6,300 nt of DNA, taken from an uncultured bacterium (GTDB lineage Bacteria > Patescibacteriota > Minisyncoccia > UBA6257 > Colwellbacteraceae). Location of the stretch: NCBI GenBank assembly GCA_913009745.1, contig CAJVWL010000025.1, forward strand, positions 1-6,300, read 5' to 3'. The notes beneath the pieces are model-generated. The model was given only the letters and a program-made list of their open reading frames with translations. It made no database searches and was not told the origin of the DNA. Position numbers and translations under genes: made by a program. Of this stretch, positions 1-3,472 are shown in pieces (the stretch's first letter is position 1; every line of letters begins with the position of its first letter).

Positions 1-8
1 TCCGATCT
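1..8. other. Illumina adapter remnant at left end
   Basis: The first eight bases, TCCGATCT, are the 3' end shared by Illumina TruSeq-type adapters and the reverse complement of AGATCGGA, which starts the adapter at the other end of the window. Eight bases alone could be chance, but the unmistakable adapter at 6247-6300 makes contamination the better reading. Treat genomic sequence as starting at about base 9. Confidence 0.75.
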
Positions 9-293
9 CTTATATTAACTAGGGCTGCCGATGCCGTTGTTGTGGGGTGCGGGAGAATAGGGACGGTAAATGAGTTTACTATTGCGTTTGAAGACAAAAA
101 GCCAATAGGTGTCCTTGAGGGCGACTGGAAAACCGACGAGTTGTTTAGAGCAATACTTGAGCAGTCGCATAGGGCAGACGAATTAAAAGATAAGATAGTA
201 TTCTCCGGAGACCCAAAAACACTTCTCGACAAACTCGTTGAGATAATCCAGAAAGAAAAGGACGAAAACTTGCGTTTACAATACGTAAAATAA
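9..293 (+). CDS. SLOG/LOG-like Rossmann-fold protein, C-terminal fragment
   Basis: The reading frame is open to the left edge, so this is the C-terminal part (about 94 residues) of a longer protein whose start lies outside the window. The visible part begins LILTRAADAVVVGCGRIGTV. A hydrophobic strand runs into a Gly-rich GCGRIGTVNEF loop, which resembles the PGGxGTxxE loop of the LOG/'lysine decarboxylase'/TIGR00725 group of SLOG proteins; the usual Pro is replaced. A second strand (KKPIGVLEG) and a helical tail follow, as expected for the end of this fold. SLOG proteins bind nucleotides or nucleotide-derived ligands; some (LOG) release free cytokinin-type bases from nucleotides, while many have no known role. 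The enzymatic activity here cannot be assigned from a fragment. GTG at 42 is mid-strand and is not a credible start. The next gene follows after 25 bp and is probably co-transcribed. Confidence 0.65.
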   Translation, partial: LILTRAADAVVVGCGRIGTVNEFTIAFEDKKPIGVLEGDWKTDELFRAILEQSHRADELKDKIVFSGDPKTLLDKLVEIIQKEKDENLRLQYVK

Positions 294-318
294 AAAGGTC
301 GGCAATACACCAGCTATT

Positions 319-570
319 ATGAAAGAAAAATTAATAGGAGAAATCACCCACTATTACAACAAACTTAATGTAGCTACCATCAAGCTTAGCGAGAAAGTCT
401 CTACCGGGGACACCGTTCATTTTATTGGGAGCACGACAGATTTTTCACAGAAGATAGAGTCAATGCAATATGACCACAAAGACATTTCCAGCGGTAAACG
501 CGGACAAGAAGTCGGAATAAAAGTTAACGAACGAGTAAGGGAGGGTGATAAAGTTTTTACGACAGCATAA
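319..570 (+). CDS. EF-Tu domain-2-like small protein (translation elongation factor-like)
   Basis: This 83-residue protein appears to be one beta-barrel of the translation-factor domain-2 type. Signs are the opening IGEITHYYNKLNVATIKL, the GDTVHFIG turn, the segment KIESMQYDHKDIS, then Gly-rich GQEVGIKV and the closing REGDKVF. This is the pattern found in domain II of EF-Tu/EF-1A and in small 'translation elongation factor-like' proteins common in archaea and CPR bacteria. It has no G domain (no GxxxxGK[ST] or NKxD) and so cannot be a GTPase. The barrel may bind RNA or protein, but its role is unknown. It starts at ATG 319, 25 bp after the SLOG-like gene, without a Shine-Dalgarno motif. The length matches the family as I know it, so it looks complete. 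Hairpins at 609-642 and 647-674 probably end this transcript. Confidence 0.75.
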   Translation: MKEKLIGEITHYYNKLNVATIKLSEKVSTGDTVHFIGSTTDFSQKIESMQYDHKDISSGKRGQEVGIKVNERVREGDKVFTTA

Positions 571-608
571 ATAACTTTTTACCCGCGGGCTATCAACAAC
601 ACCCATCG

Positions 609-642
609 TTGGCGCGGGAAGGACTTGCGCGCCAATTTATTT
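609..642 (+). terminator. GC-rich hairpin, possible first terminator
   Basis: TTGGCGCG (609-616) and CGCGCCAA (628-635) form a perfect 8-bp stem with an 11-base loop, followed by TTTATTT. The T tract is interrupted, so termination strength is uncertain. The left arm overlaps CGCGGG (613-618), which could instead pair with CCCGCG at 582-587, so two exclusive folds are possible. The position, 38 bases after the EF-like gene, suits a terminator. Confidence 0.4.
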
Positions 643-646
643 CCAT

Positions 647-674
647 CCAAGCCGTGATTTGACTTGGTTTTTTT
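647..674 (+). terminator. Intrinsic terminator after the EF-like gene
   Basis: CCAAG (647-651) pairs with CTTGG (663-667). One further C-G pair lies inside a mismatch (653 with 661), and seven Ts follow immediately (668-674). A short stem directly abutting an unbroken T tract is the classic Rho-independent layout. It separates the SLOG/EF-like pair from the antiporter gene, so the antiporter probably has its own promoter in 675-744, where I could not pick out a convincing -35/-10 pair. Confidence 0.55.
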
Positions 675-744
675 ATACACACTTATCTTTTTGCTTAATT
701 TCAGGATTGCCTAATTTTGTGTTTCACTTTAACTTTATTACATA

Positions 745-2421
745 ATGACACTATTTACGGAAATTGCCCTCATTATAGTTGTTGCGTTTATAGCCGGACT
801 TGTGGCATATCTTTTGCGCCAGCCGATAATTATTGGGTTCATAGCGGCGGGTTTTTTTATAGGGCTTTTTGAGTATATACAGTCTGCTCGCGTAGATTTA
901 TTTGGGGGCCTTGCCTCAATTGGAATTGCTCTTCTCTTATTTTTGGTGGGCCTTGATATGGACTTTAGTGAATTAAAACACGTTACCATCCCTGCGATTT
1001 TAGCCGGCCTTGGGCAAATCCTTTTCACTTTCGGGATAGGGTTTGTTATTGTTTCTGCTCTTGGGTTCTCCGCGATAACATCTTTTTATATCGCCGCGGC
1101 CATCACTTTCTCCTCAACTATTATTGTCATAAAGCTCCTGTCAGAAAAAGAAGACCTGGCCAGTCTATATGGAAGAATTGTTGTTGGGATTCTTCTTGTG
1201 CAGGACTTTGTTGCGATACTTATTTTGATGTTTGTTGCCGGTATCCATCTTGAGGGCAGCTTGGCAACCGGTATTACGACCGCATTAATTAACATGACGT
1301 TACTTGTTGGTATTACGGTTATTGCGTATCGCGTATTGCCCAGAATCCTGAATTTAATAGGGAGGTCCCAGGAAATGCTATATCTTTTCAGTATTGCTTG
1401 GGCTCTTGGAATTGCGGCTCTCGCGGCGGCGGTCGGTTTAAATATGGAAATTGGAGGATTTTTAGCCGGGCTTTCGCTTGCAAGCTCCTCCGAACACTTT
1501 CAGATAAGCGCAAGACTTAGACCACTGAGAGATTTCTTTATAATCCTATTTTTTGTTGGATTGGGTATCCAGGCGTTCTCGGTCGGCTTGATTTCCCAGT
1601 TAAGCACGGCAGTAGTGTTGTCGCTTTTTGTTTTGCTTGGCAATCCGATTATAGTGCTTTTAATAATGGGCTTTTTGGGACATCGCGCGAGAACATCTTT
1701 CCTTACCGGAATATCCCTCGCTCAAATATCTGAATTCGGATTGATATTGATTGCTCTTGGATATCGCTTGGGCGACATAACTTCCGCCGATGTTTCCTTG
1801 GTAACATTTGTTGGGGTTATTACAATCTTTGCGTCTTCCTATTTTATAGTTTATGGGGATAAGCTTTATGAGCTTTTTAGGCCGTTCGCAAAATATTTTG
1901 AGTTTAGAAAAAACCTTATAGAGGAAATACCGAAAGAAACCGCGCTTTCGGGACACATTATTTTAGTGGGTGTCCACAGGATGGGACGAAGCATTCTTGA
2001 GGCCTTAAGCAACTCAACAAGCGACTTTGTTGCAATAGACTTTGACCCATTAGTTGTGAAGTCCCTCAACGCCATGAAAATACCGGTGGTTTACGGGGAT
2101 ATTACTGACAAGGATATCCAGGACAGGATTGGGTTGAGTGTGGCAAGCGCCGTAATCTCTACGATTCCTACATTTAAAGATAACCTTGCAATTTTGAATA
2201 TCGCAAAGAAAAACAAACAAAGAACGAAGATTATTTTAACTGCAGAGAATGAGTGGCAAGCGCACGAACTTTATGATGAAGGCGCGGACTACGTGCTTAT
2301 ACCGCATTTTATTGGCGGTCGTGAATTGGCAAGTATTCTTGGAGAAGACACCTCGCTGAACAATCTAAGCGCTTTGAGAAAAAGAGACCTTAGACTGCTA
2401 AGGAATCATACAATTAACTAG
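745..2421 (+). CDS. KefB/CPA2-type cation:proton antiporter with RCK (TrkA-N) domain
   Basis: This 558-residue membrane protein has two parts. Residues 1 to about 375 form a Na+/H+ exchanger-type (PF00999-like) domain with about 12 hydrophobic segments. It carries the CPA2/Kef signatures SSTIIVIKLLSEKEDL (123-138), VGILLVQD with Q153-D154 as in KefC-type proteins, and GGFLAGLSLASS (238-249). Residues about 402-520 form a cytoplasmic RCK/TrkA-N Rossmann domain: HIILVGVHRMGR (404-415), an acidic end to the second strand (AIDFDP, D432 and D434) and VVYGDITD (448-455). Members exchange K+ or Na+ for H+ and are gated by nucleotides bound to the RCK domain; the acidic residues suggest NAD(H) or another adenosine ligand. 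The nucleotide loop reads GxHRxG rather than GxGxxG. The start at 745 gives the normal family N-terminus. No Shine-Dalgarno is visible. The stop overlaps that of the convergent glycosylase gene by 4 bp. Ion specificity cannot be read from sequence. Confidence 0.9.
   Translation: MTLFTEIALIIVVAFIAGLVAYLLRQPIIIGFIAAGFFIGLFEYIQSARVDLFGGLASIGIALLLFLVGLDMDFSELKHVTIPAILAGLGQILFTFGIGFVIVSALGFSAITSFYIAAAITFSSTIIVIKLLSEKEDLASLYGRIVVGILLVQDFVAILILMFVAGIHLEGSLATGITTALINMTLLVGITVIAYRVLPRILNLIGRSQEMLYLFSIAWALGIAALAAAVGLNMEIGGFLAGLSLASSSEHFQISARLRPLRDFFIILFFVGLGIQAFSVGLISQLSTAVVLSLFVLLGNPIIVLLIMGFLGHRARTSFLTGISLAQISEFGLILIALGYRLGDITSADVSLVTFVGVITIFASSYFIVYGDKLYELFRPFAKYFEFRKNLIEEIPKETALSGHIILVGVHRMGRSILEALSNSTSDFVAIDFDPLVVKSLNAMKIPVVYGDITDKDIQDRIGLSVASAVISTIPTFKDNLAILNIAKKNKQRTKIILTAENEWQAHELYDEGADYVLIPHFIGGRELASILGEDTSLNNLSALRKRDLRLLRNHTIN
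2376..2403 (-). terminator. Terminator candidate for the glycosylase gene, inside the antiporter 3' end
   Basis: Read leftward, CCTTAG (2403-2398), loop CAGT and CTAAGG (2393-2388) form a perfect 6-bp hairpin, followed by the T-rich run TCTCTTTTTCTC (2387-2376). It starts 15 bases after the glycosylase stop codon, a good place for an intrinsic terminator. It lies in the coding sequence of the antiporter C-terminus. The stem is short with three G-C pairs, so strength is moderate. Confidence 0.45.
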
Positions 2422-2434
2422 AATAAGGTCTTTT
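2382..2434 (+). terminator. Possible terminator for the antiporter gene (long-loop inverted repeat)
   Basis: AGACCTTA (2385-2392) and TAAGGTCT (2424-2431) are perfect 8-bp complements. With a G-T pair and two A-T pairs the stem extends to 11 bp (2382-2392 with 2424-2434). The right arm ends in TTTT just past the stop codon. The 31-base loop is large, and its arm competes with the hairpin used in the opposite direction, so this is only a candidate. Confidence 0.3.
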
Positions 2435-3053
2435 GTTCATTCTCTTCCTCGCCCTTTTTTTCGTCTATTGGCTTGCGTGAGTTTTTGTCATTCAAAAATT
2501 CTTCAAACCTATCTAGGGCAATTGGGAGTTTTGCAAAATTTAAGCGTAAGTCATCAGAAAACCTCGTTGAGCGCAACGCGGCGGCTGGATGATAGAGTGG
2601 TATAAGAAGCTTGTTTTTCCACCATAAAATTTTACCCTGGTCTCTTGATATCTTTGCTGCCGGAATAAAATAGTTCATCGCAAATCTTCCCAAGGTAGCG
2701 ATTATTTTTGGGTCAATAATTTCTATCTGCTTCATTAAATACGGGGAATATGCCGCAATTTCGCCCGGTAGCGGGTCCCTGTTTTCCGGCGGGCGCCGCT
2801 TTACAATGTTTGTTATGTAAACGTTGTTCCGTTTCCACCCAACATCTTCAATTAACTTATCAAGAAGCTTCCCCGCCCTGCCAACGAAGGGTCTTCCGTC
2901 ACGGTCCTCATAAAAACCCGGAGCTTCGCCGATAAAGAGCACATCCGCATCTGCGTTTCCCTCTCCAAAGACGAGGTTTGCTTCATGCAGGGGCAGTGAC
3001 GTGTCTTTATTCATCTCCAGCAGCAACTTGTTAAGTAGTTCAGTTTTATTCAT
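2418..3053 (-). CDS. Family-4 uracil-DNA glycosylase lacking the Fe-S cysteines
   Basis: This 211-residue protein would remove uracil from DNA (base excision repair). Family-4 motifs are GEGN (30-33), GEAPGFYEDRDGRPFVGRAG (42-61), YITNIVKRRPPENRDP (79-94) and YHPAAALRS (154-162); N82 and H155 match conserved active-site positions. Family-4 enzymes normally hold a 4Fe-4S cluster on four cysteines. This protein has no cysteine: the expected positions are D17, L20, R86 (usual KCRPP) and Y102 (usual AAC.PYL). The rest of the fold looks intact, so this is more likely a cluster-free subgroup than a pseudogene. Residues about 186-206 form a charged tail ending in QKTLF (207-211), which resembles the bacterial sliding-clamp binding pentapeptide. 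An extended -10 promoter lies at 3085-3077. Its stop overlaps that of the antiporter gene. Confidence 0.9.
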   Translation of the reverse strand: MNKTELLNKLLLEMNKDTSLPLHEANLVFGEGNADADVLFIGEAPGFYEDRDGRPFVGRAGKLLDKLIEDVGWKRNNVYITNIVKRRPPENRDPLPGEIAAYSPYLMKQIEIIDPKIIATLGRFAMNYFIPAAKISRDQGKILWWKNKLLIPLYHPAAALRSTRFSDDLRLNFAKLPIALDRFEEFLNDKNSRKPIDEKKGEEENEQKTLF

Positions 3054-3076
3054 GTTTCCGATATTGTTATGTTTTT

Positions 3077-3085
3077 ATTATAACA
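3077..3085 (-). promoter_or_regulatory. Extended -10 promoter for the glycosylase gene
   Basis: On the minus strand the sequence reads TGTTATAAT, a full match to the extended -10 consensus TGnTATAAT. It ends 23 bases before the glycosylase ATG, giving a predicted leader of about 17 bases. No good -35 is visible, which extended -10 promoters tolerate. A 6-bp inverted repeat, TGTTAT (3065-3070)/ATAACA (3080-3085), overlaps it and could serve as an operator, but in such AT-rich DNA it may be chance. Confidence 0.55.
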
Positions 3086-3103
3086 GGCACAGCCGTTTTG
3101 GGT

Positions 3104-3109
3104 TATACT
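3104..3109 (+). promoter_or_regulatory. -10 element (TATACT) for the 117-aa/Clp/MFS cluster
   Basis: TATACT matches the -10 consensus at five of six positions and ends 8 bases before the A of the ATG at 3117. A transcript started from it would begin at about 3116-3117, with little or no leader. No clear -35 is present at 16-18 bp. It is the only visible candidate for transcribing the cluster rightward, and it sits in the 63-bp gap next to the divergent glycosylase promoter. Confidence 0.4.
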
Positions 3110-3116
3110 TTAGAAT

Positions 3117-3470
3117 ATGGTTTCCATTCCAAAATATTTAATAAATCTATTCACACACAGGGTTTTTGAATTTTTAGAGCACTGGTATATTGGCAGTTTC
3201 AGGATTGTTGGAGAGGTATTATTGGGCATACTCTCGCGTCTAGACAAGACATTTGCGGTAAAAGTCACAATAAGACACTTTTTTGAACCGCTCTACCAAG
3301 ATAGAACAATAATTGGATATGTATTCGGCATTATTTTTAGGACCGCGAGGCTTATTATTGGGGCGTCAGTTTATTTATTCATTTCAATTATTGTGTTTGG
3401 GCTGTACGCAATATGGCTTGCGATTCCCGTCTATTTTCTGGCTAGAATATTTTGGAATTTTAAAATCTAA
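3117..3470 (+). CDS. Small membrane protein paired with the Clp-like ATPase (unknown function)
   Basis: This 117-residue protein has no function I can name. Residues 1-76 are mixed polar and hydrophobic with aromatic- and basic-rich stretches, including FAVKVTIRHFFEPLYQDRT (46-64), a segment I recall as conserved in similar CPR proteins. Residues about 77-113 are strongly hydrophobic, long enough for two tight membrane passes or one long one, and the protein ends NFKI. No signal peptide or enzyme motif is visible. Only two bases separate its stop from the ATG of the Clp-like gene, so the two are almost certainly co-transcribed and probably translationally coupled. By position, it may be a membrane partner, adaptor or assembly factor of that ATPase; this is inference. 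The start at 3117 has no Shine-Dalgarno but a -10-like hexamer 8 bases upstream. Confidence 0.8.
   Translation: MVSIPKYLINLFTHRVFEFLEHWYIGSFRIVGEVLLGILSRLDKTFAVKVTIRHFFEPLYQDRTIIGYVFGIIFRTARLIIGASVYLFISIIVFGLYAIWLAIPVYFLARIFWNFKI
3461..3466 (+). promoter_or_regulatory. -10-like hexamer (TAAAAT) just before the Clp-like gene
   Basis: TAAAAT matches the -10 consensus at five of six positions and ends exactly 7 bases before the A of the ATG at 3473, the spacing expected for a leaderless transcript. It lies in the last codons of the 117-aa gene. AT-rich sequence makes chance matches common; support comes mainly from the same arrangement at 3104-3109 and 5973-5978. Confidence 0.25.
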
Positions 3471-3472
3471 AA

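Noticed and set aside
42..44. GTG as the start of an 83-residue protein at the left end
   Set aside because: The same frame is open to the window edge and the upstream residues (RAADAVV) continue the Rossmann strand, so this is the tail of a longer gene.
675..744. A -35/-10 promoter for the antiporter (for example TTGCTT at 691 or TTGCCT at 707)
   Set aside because: The paired -10 candidates (TAATTT, TAACTT) match poorly or are badly spaced, so no specific promoter is called, although one probably exists here.
2750..2935. Cys-rich 61-codon plus-strand frame opposite the glycosylase gene
   Set aside because: It lies wholly antisense to well-conserved glycosylase motifs and has no recognisable domain or start signal.
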